A stretch of DNA of 29,994 nucleotides from positions 1 to 29,994 of the forward strand of contig CAZMNN010000028.1 of NCBI GenBank assembly GCA_964567665.1, given 5' to 3'. The translations under genes and the position numbers were made by a program. This DNA is from UBA1731 sp964567665. Lineage in GTDB: Bacteria > Verrucomicrobiota > Kiritimatiellia > RFP12 > UBA1067. Shown here piece after piece: positions 7,735-15,093 of the stretch. Below the pieces are notes generated by a model. It ran no database searches and was not told the origin of the DNA. It worked only from the letters and a program-made list of their open reading frames with translations. The first letter of the stretch is position 1. The number at the start of each line of letters is the position of its first letter.

Positions 7735-7828
7735 GGAGGAGTGGCTGAGTGGCTGAAGGCTGCGGTTTGCTAAATCGCCGTACGGTCTAATCTCCGTACC
7801 GAGGGTTCGAACCCCTCCTCCTCCGCCA
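7735..7828 (+). tRNA. tRNA-Ser (anticodon GCU)
   Basis: A 94-base class II tRNA. The acceptor stem GGAGGAG (7735-7741) pairs with CTCCTCC (7818-7824), followed by G and an encoded CCA (7826-7828). The anticodon stem is 7762-7766 with 7774-7778, and the loop TTGCTAA places GCT at 7769-7771, reading AGC/AGU serine codons. The T arm is GAGGG-TTCGAAC-CCCTC. The long variable arm with a CGTACGG / CCGTACCG-like stem marks a serine tRNA. It has its own promoter and ends 43 bases before the next gene. Confidence 0.97.
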
Positions 7829-7871
7829 TTTTTTTGTGTGTGATGTGTTGATGTATGCCGGAGACGGTTTC

Positions 7872-8483
7872 ATGGTGTCGTTCAAGATAGTGTCGGTCGG
7901 TTCATACTGCGTGAACTGCGTTGTTGTTTCTGAAAGCGGGCGTTGCCTTGTGGTCGATCCTGGGCAGGATGCGGACGTGATAGCGGACTGCATAAAAAGC
8001 CAGAATCTCACGCCGGTTGCGGTCTTGCTCACCCATGGGCATTTCGATCATGTGGGCGGCATTCCCGGATTGCTTGAGAGGTATCAAGGATTGTCGGTGT
8101 ATGCCCATCCGTCGGACTGGCCGATGTTCGGGCATCCGCTGAACAGGTGTCCGCCGGACTATCCGGGTGTGCCGCGCCCTGCGGATCTGCGTGATGTCCG
8201 TACGGCGGAGTCCGATTTTGCGGAGTTTGGAATGTCTGTCATGGAGACGCCCGGTCACACTCCCGGCAGCGTGTGTCTGCGTTTCGGAAACACTTTGCTT
8301 TCCGGCGATACGCTTTTTGCAGGATCGTGCGGACGCACCGATTTTCCTGGCGGGAGCATGGCTGCCATGCGCAGTTCGCTTTCCGCGCTTTCTGCACTTC
8401 CGCCGGAGGTGGCCGTGATTCCCGGTCACGGTGCATCCACCACGATCGGCCGGGAGATTGAATTCAATCCGTTCATTGTGTGA
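7872..8483 (+). CDS. MBL-fold metallo-hydrolase (glyoxalase II-like)
   Basis: A 203-residue cytoplasmic hydrolase. The metallo-beta-lactamase signature THGHFDHVGG (metal-binding HxHxDH) lies near residue 55. The second-shell and further ligands are METPGHTPGS (His), LLSGDTLFAGSCGRTDFPGG (bridging Asp) and VIPGHGASTTIG (last His). This set and order match small glyoxalase-II-like or YcbL-type proteins that cleave thioesters such as S-lactoylglutathione. The exact substrate is not certain. ATG 7872 is chosen because GGAG lies eight bases upstream; ATG 7851 is possible but lacks a binding site. It could be read through from the tRNA promoter. Confidence 0.88.
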   Translation: MVSFKIVSVGSYCVNCVVVSESGRCLVVDPGQDADVIADCIKSQNLTPVAVLLTHGHFDHVGGIPGLLERYQGLSVYAHPSDWPMFGHPLNRCPPDYPGVPRPADLRDVRTAESDFAEFGMSVMETPGHTPGSVCLRFGNTLLSGDTLFAGSCGRTDFPGGSMAAMRSSLSALSALPPEVAVIPGHGASTTIGREIEFNPFIV

Positions 8484-8507
8484 CCGCTCTGTGCGCACTT
8501 CATTTGC

Positions 8508-9149
8508 ATGAGCAAAAAAAGATATCCACCGCGAGTGCCGCGAACAGCGCATGGATTCCGTGCACAGGAATTGCGGAACGTACCGCGTGGGGCGTGGTGG
8601 GTGCGGCAGTGGTTGAATGCGATAGATGCGATGCGTCTTGGCGCACGTGCCGGACGCGGAAAGGTGTATGCGGAACGTGGACAGGTGATTGATCTGCGTG
8701 TTTCCGGGTCGCACGTCGATGCGACAGTGGCCGGGGGCCGCAGCGAACCATATTCCGTGAAGATCGACTTCGCCACATTCCCGTCTGACCGCGGCGGTCT
8801 TCCTGCGCGTCTTGGGGTGATGTCCGTCGGACGCATCCTTGCCGGTGAAATGCCGACAACTGTAGACGAACAGTTTTCGATTGCCGGCGTCTCTCCGTAC
8901 CCGACATCAGGTGCCGACCATTTCTGGTGCAGCTGTCCGGACTGGTCGAAGCCGTGCAAGCACATTGCCGCCGTTCTCTATCTCCTTGGCGATGCCCTCA
9001 TCCGCGATCCGTCGCTTCTGCTGAGGTTGCGTGGCGTTGATATGGCGCAAGATGCGGAAAGCGTCGGAACGTCCATTCCGCTGTGGAAGGGCGGCATGAG
9101 ACTTTCAGATGCGCTTGATGGCATCTACCGGCGCACCGGTGCGCGGTAA
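8508..9149 (+). CDS. SWIM zinc finger domain protein
   Basis: A 213-residue protein with a SWIM zinc finger: C141, C143, C150 and H152 in CSCPDWSKPCKH, the CxCx6CxH pattern. Upstream is a WWVRQWLNAID start and a repeated beta-rich segment (RGQVIDLRVSGSHVDATVAG) typical of bacterial SWIM proteins usually encoded next to SNF2-type helicases. SWIM fingers are predicted to bind DNA or protein. No SNF2 gene is in the window, so it stands alone or its partner is elsewhere. It begins 24 bases after the MBL gene without a visible Shine-Dalgarno, so the two are probably cotranscribed. Molecular role unproven. Confidence 0.8.
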   Translation: MSKKRYPPRVPRTAHGFRAQELRNVPRGAWWVRQWLNAIDAMRLGARAGRGKVYAERGQVIDLRVSGSHVDATVAGGRSEPYSVKIDFATFPSDRGGLPARLGVMSVGRILAGEMPTTVDEQFSIAGVSPYPTSGADHFWCSCPDWSKPCKHIAAVLYLLGDALIRDPSLLLRLRGVDMAQDAESVGTSIPLWKGGMRLSDALDGIYRRTGAR

Positions 9150-9200
9150 TCGCATACTGCGTCCGGTTCAATGTTCCTGCGGCGTATGCTCCGCATTTCC

Positions 9201-9261
9201 TTGACAGGTCTCTGACGTTTTTTTGACAGACTTTTGACATTCCTTTGACATTTCTCTGACA
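9201..9261. repeat. Six-copy 11-bp direct repeat array (TTGACA-like)
   Basis: Hexamers start at exactly 11-base steps: TTGACA 9201, CTGACG 9212, TTGACA 9223, TTGACA 9234, TTGACA 9245, CTGACA 9256. The linkers between them are T/C-rich. Read on the minus strand the core is (C/A/T)TGTCA with 11-base spacing, the same period and core as the PhoB box (CTGTCAT repeats). It sits between the SWIM gene and the ssDNA/competence operon. A regulator-binding array is inferred. The + strand hexamers also resemble -35 elements, but no good -10 is seen at 17 bases. Confidence 0.75.
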
Positions 9262-9371
9262 ACTTGTTTCTCCCGCTTTGATATCTTTTACGGCGTCAAG
9301 GGCGATTGGTGCAACCTTGCCGGGTGGCAGGCAGGCATCGTCGTAGAAGATGAAACGAAAGGAGCGGAGCA

Positions 9372-9563
9372 ATGGGAGAGAAACTGAAACTTGCCGCCGG
9401 CTATGTGCTTGCGGGGATATTGTCCTGCGCGGTGCTTGTCGGGGTTGCCGAATGCATGGATTCCGGTTCGCCGATGCCAGTCACGGCTGATTCGCCGGAT
9501 TCGACGGTACAGACCGACGATGAGGTTGCTGCTGAAGAGGGGAGGTGGAATCATGAATCGTGA
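9372..9563 (+). CDS. Small single-pass membrane protein, unknown
   Basis: A 63-residue protein: a short basic start (MGEKLK), one hydrophobic helix (LAAGYVLAGILSCAVLVGVA, about residues 7-26) and an acidic, Ser/Thr/Asp-rich tail of 35 residues. It could be a signal anchor or an uncleaved exported peptide. A strong AAAGGAG lies about eight bases ahead of ATG, which supports translation. It overlaps the next gene by 11 bases and so heads the six-gene operon. No family recognised. Position suggests a membrane partner of the following proteins, but that is only inference. Confidence 0.65.
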   Translation: MGEKLKLAAGYVLAGILSCAVLVGVAECMDSGSPMPVTADSPDSTVQTDDEVAAEEGRWNHES

Positions 9564-10143
9564 AAAGGAGAATGTTGCGTCCGGCAGGGTGCGTCCATGC
9601 TACACCTGCTGCCATCCCAACGGCAAGGGAACGGGAAGTTCCGTGCGTTTTGAACTTCATCCGGCGCACGGCTTCGTGGAGGGGTCGATATTCGTCACGT
9701 TTGCCTCGCAGAAGACGGTTGGGGCGAATGTGAACGGGGAGCGTGTGATGCCTACGTTCGATTGGGATAACCGGATAACGGTGCGTCTCTCCATAAATGA
9801 GGTCGCGCAGATGCTTGAGGTGTTTCGCGGTTATCGCGAGAGCATATGCGACGGTAACGGGCTGTTCCACAAGACGGCGAAGGCCAACACGGTCATAACG
9901 CTTGAACATCGTCTTGAACCCGCGCCAGGGTATCTGTTTGCGGTGTCGCGCAGATCTCCGGAGGGTGAACGGCGTCGCATCGGGGTGCTGCTTTCCATGA
10001 CGGAGGCGATCGTTCTCGGCGAGGCGCTTTCCGGAAGCGCGCTGTACATGGCGTTTGGCGTCCCGTCCGTATTGGCGCGGGAGGCGAATGCTGTCGCCGC
10101 TTCTGCGTCAACTCCGTCAAAATCGTTGAAGGAAGTCGCATGA
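9553..10143 (+). CDS. Whirly-like putative ssDNA-binding protein
   Basis: A 196-residue protein. From about residue 22 its motif order follows plant Whirly proteins. KGTGSSVRFELHP (25-37) stands where Whirly has its KGKAAL ssDNA-binding element. SIFVTFA leads to FDWDNRITVRLSINEVAQML (from residue 69), like the YDW...LSxxEVG segment, then GLFHKTA like the FFHDP turn. GYLFAVSRRS (from 126) and a final helix MTEAIVLGEAL...MAFGVP resemble GYFFNLS and the C-terminal helix. Whirly proteins form tetramers that bind single-stranded DNA. The match is by eye and at motif level only. An N-terminal CYTCC cluster is extra. GGAGGTGG directly precedes ATG 9553. Its place just before ComM and ComEC genes fits a role with ssDNA. 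Confidence 0.6.
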   Translation: MNREKENVASGRVRPCYTCCHPNGKGTGSSVRFELHPAHGFVEGSIFVTFASQKTVGANVNGERVMPTFDWDNRITVRLSINEVAQMLEVFRGYRESICDGNGLFHKTAKANTVITLEHRLEPAPGYLFAVSRRSPEGERRRIGVLLSMTEAIVLGEALSGSALYMAFGVPSVLAREANAVAASASTPSKSLKEVA

Positions 10144-11264
10144 GGTTGTCGGCGGCAGATTGCGCCCCAATGACGGAACGCCATGTGCAGGCCATATGGT
10201 ACGATGCCGCATTGCGTCCGCCGTCGCTTCGCACCGTACGTGGAGGTGCGCTGGAGGTGGAGGATCCGGGAATCTGGAATCTTGAGGCGGGTCCGGATTT
10301 TCGAAGTGCGGTTCTGCGTCTGGGGCGTGATCGCCGCCGTGTGCAGGGGGACGTGGAGATACATCTGCGGCCTTCTGACTGGACTGCGCATGGACATGGC
10401 GATGATTCGCGGTATTCCGATGTTGTGGCGCACGTCACATGGTACGGCGGCATCCCGCCAGTCAGCCTTCCGCAAGGATGCATATCCGTATGTCTTGGCC
10501 GGTGCATGGCTGCTGTCGGCGGCGTATCCCCGTGCGAGATTGATGTCGCTGCATATCCTTACGCCAAACTTCCGGCATCGCCACGTCCATGCGAGGGGTT
10601 CTTTGCAGGTGTCCCTGATCTGGGCGTTGAGATGTTACGCATCGCAGGACGCTGCCGGATTGCGATGAAGGCGCAAAGGCTTATTGCGCGGATAATGCGC
10701 AACGGAGATCCTGAGCAGGTGTTCTATGAGGAGCTGTTCAGTGCGTTGGGATACTCGAAGAACACAGTGCCGTTTCGCGCTTTGGCCGAGAGCCTTCCAC
10801 TGCGCAACCTGCCGTTGAGCGAGGATGCCGCATATGAGGCTCTCAATTGCGTGGCGGAGTTCGATGTCGGGGTGCGTCATCCGTGGCGGAGGGCGAACGT
10901 CCGTCCGAACGGAACTCCGGAGATGAGGATGGCCGATGCTGCGGCGATGTTCACGGGCGGCAAGCCGCGCCACATCGGGTCTGGAATGTTCGCCGCAATT
11001 ATGACGAACGTGATTGTCCCGTTTGCCATTGCAAGGGGCAGGTTGAGCGAACCGCCATCCTGGCTGCCGCCGGAATGCTCGAATGCTGTGATGCGGCTTG
11101 CCGCATTCAGGCTTTTTGGGCGGGATCACAATCCGGCGCTGTATTCCGGAAATGGCGTTTTGCAGCAGGGGCTTATCCAGATACACAGGGAGCATTGCTT
11201 GGCGGTGCATCCGGGGTGCGATTCATGTAAACTTGTGGCGGCTCTGAAGAAGTCCGTCCATTAG
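10140..11264 (+). CDS. DUF2851 family protein
   Basis: A 374-residue protein matching the DUF2851 pattern: HVQAIWYDA near residue 15, then DPGIWNLEAGPDFRSA (42-57), GDVEIHLRPSDW (70-81), a HGHGDDSRYSDVVAHVTWY block and a C-terminal HPGCDSCKLVAAL with CxxC. Function of the family is unknown. The PD (52-53) followed about 20 residues later by E-I-H (73-75) resembles a PD-(D/E)xK-type nuclease core with His in place of Lys; this is my inference. Its ATG overlaps the previous stop (ATGA), so it is translationally coupled to the Whirly-like gene, and it lies 12 bases before the ComM gene. Confidence 0.82.
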   Translation: MRLSAADCAPMTERHVQAIWYDAALRPPSLRTVRGGALEVEDPGIWNLEAGPDFRSAVLRLGRDRRRVQGDVEIHLRPSDWTAHGHGDDSRYSDVVAHVTWYGGIPPVSLPQGCISVCLGRCMAAVGGVSPCEIDVAAYPYAKLPASPRPCEGFFAGVPDLGVEMLRIAGRCRIAMKAQRLIARIMRNGDPEQVFYEELFSALGYSKNTVPFRALAESLPLRNLPLSEDAAYEALNCVAEFDVGVRHPWRRANVRPNGTPEMRMADAAAMFTGGKPRHIGSGMFAAIMTNVIVPFAIARGRLSEPPSWLPPECSNAVMRLAAFRLFGRDHNPALYSGNGVLQQGLIQIHREHCLAVHPGCDSCKLVAALKKSVH

Positions 11265-11276
11265 AGGAGGTGAAAT

Positions 11277-12827
11277 ATGGGAAACAGACCAAGACTTGCG
11301 AAGTGCTATTCCGGCTCCGTTGCCGGTGTCAGGGCGCGGACGGTGGAGATTGAGGTGTGCGCCTCGAACGGATCTCCGCAGTTTGCGATAGTCGGGCTGC
11401 CGGATACGGCCGTAAAGGAGGCGAAGGACAGAGTCTCGACGGCAATATCAAATTCCGGCTTCAAGCGTCCGGAGGCGAACATAACCGTCAATCTTGCGCC
11501 GGCAGACGTGCGCAAGGAGGGGCCGATATACGACTTGCCGATAGCGGTCTGCCTTCTTGCGGCGGCGAGCAAGATGTCGTGCGGAGACCTTGCGGAATGG
11601 GGGCTTGTCGGTGAACTTGCGCTTTCCGGTGAGGTGCGGCGTGTGCGCGGTGTGCTGCCGATCGTCATGGAGATGCGCCGCATAGGACGGAAGGGTGTGC
11701 TGGTGCCGTCTGAAAATGCCGATGAGGCCGCTGTGGTGGATGGCATATCCGTCTATCCAGTGAGAACGCTCCATGAGGCTGTTGCGTTTTTGGAAGGAAG
11801 GGAGACGATCATGCCCGTATTCACGGATCCGTCCCGCCTTGTGCTTGCCGCAAGGGATACCGGTGACGACTTTGCGGACGTGAAAGGGCAGGATTTCGCG
11901 AAGCAGGCGATAGAGGTTGCCGTCGCCGGCGGACACAACATCATGATGGTCGGCTCTCCGGGGTGCGGCAAGACCATGCTTGCCAAACGGATACCGTCCA
12001 TACTTCCCCCTCTCACCGTGGAGGAGGCGCTTGAGGTGACGCGCATACATTCCGTCGCCGGCGTTCTTAAAGCCGGAGAGCCGCTTGTGATGCACCGTCC
12101 TTTCCGCGCACCTCACCATACGGCCTCGATGGCCGGACTGCTTGGCGGCGGTGCGCATCCGCAGCCTGGAGAGGTGTCGCTTGCACATCGAGGAGTGCTT
12201 TTTCTTGATGAAATGCCGGAATTCAGCAGAAGCACGCTCGAAGTCCTGCGTCAGCCGCTGGAGGACGGGCACGTCAGCATATCGCGTGTCGCTGCGACCT
12301 GCGACTATCCGAGCCGGTTCATGCTTGTTGCGGCGATGAATCCATGCCCGTGCGGCTATCTCGGCGATGAACGTCGCACCTGTCGCTGTTCGCGCAGCAG
12401 AAGGATGGAGTACAGGAACAGGGTGTCAGGTCCGCTTCTCGACCGCATGGACATTCAGATTGAGGTGGCGCCGGTATCGTACGACATGCTTTCTCAGTTG
12501 CCGACTGGTGAGCCTTCAGCGAAGATCCGCGAAAGGGTTATGATGGCGCGGGATGTCCAAAGGCGCCGTTTCGCCGATGACCCGGACGTTTCGTGCAATG
12601 CGGAGATGCGTCCAAGGGATATCGCGAGATACTGCAGGCTGGATGCGAATGCGCAGAATGCCTTGAGGGTGAAGCTGCAGGCTCTTGACCTTTCCGCCCG
12701 TGCGTACGACAGGGTGTTGAAGGTTGCGAGAACGGTGGCCGATCTGCGCGGAAGCGATGCGGTGTGCGATGAGGATGTGAATCTTGCGGCTCGATGGCGG
12801 GCTCTTGACAGAAATTACTGGAACTGA
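11277..12827 (+). CDS. comM: YifB/ComM family Mg-chelatase-like AAA+ ATPase
   Basis: A 516-residue protein of the ComM/YifB family, normal length about 500. The N-terminal Lon-protease-like domain contains IVGLPDTAVKEAKDRVSTAI and LAPADVRKEGPIYDLPIAV. The AAA+ core has Walker A GSPGCGKTM around residue 225, Walker B LFLDEMPEF, and a cysteine cluster NPCPCGYLGDERRTCRC, then the Mg-chelatase C-terminal domain. In naturally competent bacteria ComM is a hexameric helicase that promotes branch migration while incoming ssDNA recombines. GAGGAGGTG provides the ribosome binding site seven bases before ATG. It is followed after two bases by the ComEC-type gene, which supports the competence role. Confidence 0.93.
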   Translation: MGNRPRLAKCYSGSVAGVRARTVEIEVCASNGSPQFAIVGLPDTAVKEAKDRVSTAISNSGFKRPEANITVNLAPADVRKEGPIYDLPIAVCLLAAASKMSCGDLAEWGLVGELALSGEVRRVRGVLPIVMEMRRIGRKGVLVPSENADEAAVVDGISVYPVRTLHEAVAFLEGRETIMPVFTDPSRLVLAARDTGDDFADVKGQDFAKQAIEVAVAGGHNIMMVGSPGCGKTMLAKRIPSILPPLTVEEALEVTRIHSVAGVLKAGEPLVMHRPFRAPHHTASMAGLLGGGAHPQPGEVSLAHRGVLFLDEMPEFSRSTLEVLRQPLEDGHVSISRVAATCDYPSRFMLVAAMNPCPCGYLGDERRTCRCSRSRRMEYRNRVSGPLLDRMDIQIEVAPVSYDMLSQLPTGEPSAKIRERVMMARDVQRRRFADDPDVSCNAEMRPRDIARYCRLDANAQNALRVKLQALDLSARAYDRVLKVARTVADLRGSDAVCDEDVNLAARWRALDRNYWN

Positions 12828-12829
12828 AC

Positions 12830-14407
12830 ATGTTCTTGAAGCGGAATCGTGCCGGAATGATGGCGGTATCTGTCGCCGCATCGCTTGTGATGGGTGAGGC
12901 GATTGGATTTTCGTCCTCATTCATGTCCGGAATGTGGCTATGGATGATGTGCGTAGCCGTCTTTGCCGTTTTTGTCGCCGTTGGATGGTCGCTGCCGTCC
13001 ATGCGATGGATTGTCTCTGCGCTTGTGGGTGTGTCGCTTGCGTGGCGTTGCGAATCGCGCAGACTCTCTGTTGAGCGTGACAGGCGCGGCTTCCCTCCTG
13101 CGTATGAACTTGTGGTCGAAGGTGATGTCTCATGTCGGCGGAGAGGTGTGGACGGAAGGATTGTGAGCTTTCGGTCAAGCGTCTGCGGAGTGCCGGTGCG
13201 CGTTGTGGCGGCGGTGGATGGCAATGCCGAAATCCCGGCTCAAGACGAAACATGGAGATGTTCAGGATGGATGTCTCTGAAACGTGGCGCTCCAAACCGG
13301 TATTCCGGCCGTACACTGTGGGTAACGAACGGCGGACGCATGGAAAGGGTTGCGGTTGCCGGCGATTGTGCCACTGGAACGATATACGGCCGTGTCTCCG
13401 ATTTCCTGTCAAGACTGGCAGGAACGGGCATCGGGTGGAACCCTGAACTTGCTTCAATCAACAAGGCGATGCTCCTTGGCCGTCGCGGAGAGATCAGTGC
13501 AAAGCGGCGGGCGATGTTTGCCGCAGCGGGAACAATACATGTGTTTGCGATATCAGGGTTGCACGTGATGCTTGTTGCCGGGGTTCTGAAGATGCTTTTG
13601 GAAAAGACCGGACTCCCGTCTTTCTTTCAGGCGTCGCTTGCCATACCTCTTCTCTCGGCGTATGTGATGCTGACCGGCGCACGGCCAAGCGCAGTCCGTG
13701 CGGCTCTTATGATGTCCCTGTGGCTTGGCGCCGGAATTTTTGGGCGGCGTCCGGATTCTCTCGCTGCGTGGGGGATTGCGGCTTTTGCGGTGTACGCCAT
13801 CTCCCCCGCGATGGTGTTTGATGCGGGATGTGCGCTGTCGTTTGCGGTGATGCTTGGAATTGTGCTTTGGATACGCTGGTCGTCGCAGTTTTCGTCCTTC
13901 GCGGGTCTTATGTTCAAGTCGGCGGCGGAGGAGGCTTCTCTGTGTGGGGATGGTGGGGATATAGGTGCGGTTTGTCTTTCCCGATGCCATTCCATTGCCG
14001 GGTGGGTGTTCGGTGCGCTTGGCATATCTCTATCCTCATGGATCGCCGGAACGCCGCTGTCGGCGATGATTTTCGGGAGAATATCGGTTGGCGGCATATT
14101 TGCCAATGTTTTCGTTGTGCCGCTCTCGGCGATGGCGGTGGTCTTCAGTGCTGTCGGCGCTTTTGCGTCGTTTGTGTTCGCACCGCTTGGAGCGCTCTTC
14201 AACAATATGGCTGCAGGATGCGCATGGAGTATGCGTTTCGTATCGGAAACGGTGGCGGGCTGTCCAGGCGCATCGTTCGATACGTTGCCTTGGAGATGGT
14301 GGGAGTGCGTGATATGGTATGCATCGTGGATGGTGCTGTTCGCAGTGATTGCCCGGCATTTGCCGCAGAGGGAAGCGCAGTCGCTGCTGAAATCCTGGCA
14401 AAAGTGA
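12830..14407 (+). CDS. comEC: ComEC/Rec2-family DNA uptake membrane protein (no MBL domain)
   Basis: About 525 residues with many hydrophobic segments. Two N-terminal helices lead to a beta-rich DUF4131/OB-like region (about residues 80-180), then the Competence domain. The hallmark IHVFAISGLHVMLVAGVLKML lies near residue 235-255 and MLTGARPSAVRAALMMSLW about 50 residues later. ComEC forms the inner-membrane channel that carries ssDNA into the cell. The usual C-terminal metallo-beta-lactamase domain is missing: the protein ends soon after the last membrane helices (WASWMVLFAVIARHLP). It starts two bases after comM and is followed after 11 bases by yraN. The gap to full-length ComEC (about 750) looks genuine, with no continuing reading frame seen. 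Confidence 0.88.
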   Translation: MFLKRNRAGMMAVSVAASLVMGEAIGFSSSFMSGMWLWMMCVAVFAVFVAVGWSLPSMRWIVSALVGVSLAWRCESRRLSVERDRRGFPPAYELVVEGDVSCRRRGVDGRIVSFRSSVCGVPVRVVAAVDGNAEIPAQDETWRCSGWMSLKRGAPNRYSGRTLWVTNGGRMERVAVAGDCATGTIYGRVSDFLSRLAGTGIGWNPELASINKAMLLGRRGEISAKRRAMFAAAGTIHVFAISGLHVMLVAGVLKMLLEKTGLPSFFQASLAIPLLSAYVMLTGARPSAVRAALMMSLWLGAGIFGRRPDSLAAWGIAAFAVYAISPAMVFDAGCALSFAVMLGIVLWIRWSSQFSSFAGLMFKSAAEEASLCGDGGDIGAVCLSRCHSIAGWVFGALGISLSSWIAGTPLSAMIFGRISVGGIFANVFVVPLSAMAVVFSAVGAFASFVFAPLGALFNNMAAGCAWSMRFVSETVAGCPGASFDTLPWRWWECVIWYASWMVLFAVIARHLPQREAQSLLKSWQK

Positions 14408-14418
14408 GGAGGTGGATC

Positions 14419-14892
14419 GTGTTGTCGTGTCTCAAATGGCTCATTGCCAAGGATGATGTCAAATCTCAAAGCCCGTTGACCGTAGATGTCAACAGCAGTG
14501 TGGCGCGTGGACGTTGGGGGGAGAATGTCGCCGTGAACCATCTGACCGAACTTGGATGGCGCATTGTTGGCAGGAACCTGCATCCGTGCGGAAAGGACAG
14601 GCGATGCGAACTTGATATCGTCGCGTTTGCGCCAGACGGACGCAGTGTTGTGTTCGTCGAGGTGAAGACGCACCGCAGGCGTTCCCAATGGGCCGGTAGA
14701 CTTTGGTCTGTCGACAGACGGAAGAAGCGAAACCTGCTCCGCGCAAGCGCAAGCTGGTTGATGCGGAGGCATTGGCACGGCAATTTCCGTTTTGACGTGA
14801 TTGAGGTTTACGGAGATTCGGACGGAACGCCGCCGAAAATAGACCACATTGAGAACGTAAGGTTGTTTGGCGACAATTGGCGTTGGTGGTAG
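14419..14892 (+). CDS. yraN: YraN family (UPF0102) nuclease-fold protein
   Basis: About 157 residues. RGRWGENVAVNHLTELGWRIVGRNLH is the family opening. CELDIVAFAPDGRSVVFVEVKTHRR carries the PD-(D/E)xK-type D...ExK active-site pattern of the restriction-endonuclease/Holliday-resolvase fold, and RKKRNLLRASASWLM follows. The C-terminal FRFDVIEVYGD and HIENVRLF are also typical. In most bacteria YraN is an uncharacterised cytoplasmic protein often near competence, RNase HII or ComM genes. GTG 14419 is chosen because GGAGG lies six bases ahead; no ATG start fits. A roughly 30-residue N-terminal extension precedes the domain. It is the last gene of the operon. Confidence 0.9.
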   Translation: MLSCLKWLIAKDDVKSQSPLTVDVNSSVARGRWGENVAVNHLTELGWRIVGRNLHPCGKDRRCELDIVAFAPDGRSVVFVEVKTHRRRSQWAGRLWSVDRRKKRNLLRASASWLMRRHWHGNFRFDVIEVYGDSDGTPPKIDHIENVRLFGDNWRWW

Positions 14893-15081
14893 CCGCGTAC
14901 ACTCAAACATTTCATGTTTAACAGTCAACAGTGTTTGAAGAGTTCCTTTGGAAAGGTTCTGGATAATCGTCCACTCGCAAATCTAACGATTGGGGAGTTG
15001 CAATCAAAAAATGAGTGAAGATTATCCTTGAAAAAAAAATGAATATGGTACTCTAATGGCTATATTATTTTTCTTCAAGGA
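14893..15081. promoter_or_regulatory. Structured, AT-rich leader before the surface protein gene
   Basis: About 190 bases with several inverted repeats: AAACAT-TTC-ATGTTT at 14905-14919, TCAAACA (14903-14909) with TGTTTGA (14932-14938), CCTTTGGAAAGG near 14946-14957, and GGATAATC (14961-14968) with GATTATCC (15020-15027). A TTGAAA lies at 15028-15033 with ATGGTACTCT ending at 15054; spacing 15 makes this a weak promoter call. AAGGAGGAG at 15077-15085 is the ribosome binding site. Confidence 0.45.
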
Positions 15082-15093
15082 GGAGTGTCGTCT

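Noticed and set aside
7872..8483. MBL-fold gene as the missing nuclease domain of the ComEC-type protein
   Set aside because: Its motifs fit a glyoxalase-II-like thioesterase, it lies outside the competence operon, and it lacks the extended ComEC C-terminal region.
9201..9261. Repeat array as a CRISPR
   Set aside because: Units are 11 bases without spacers of 25-40 bases, and no cas genes are present.
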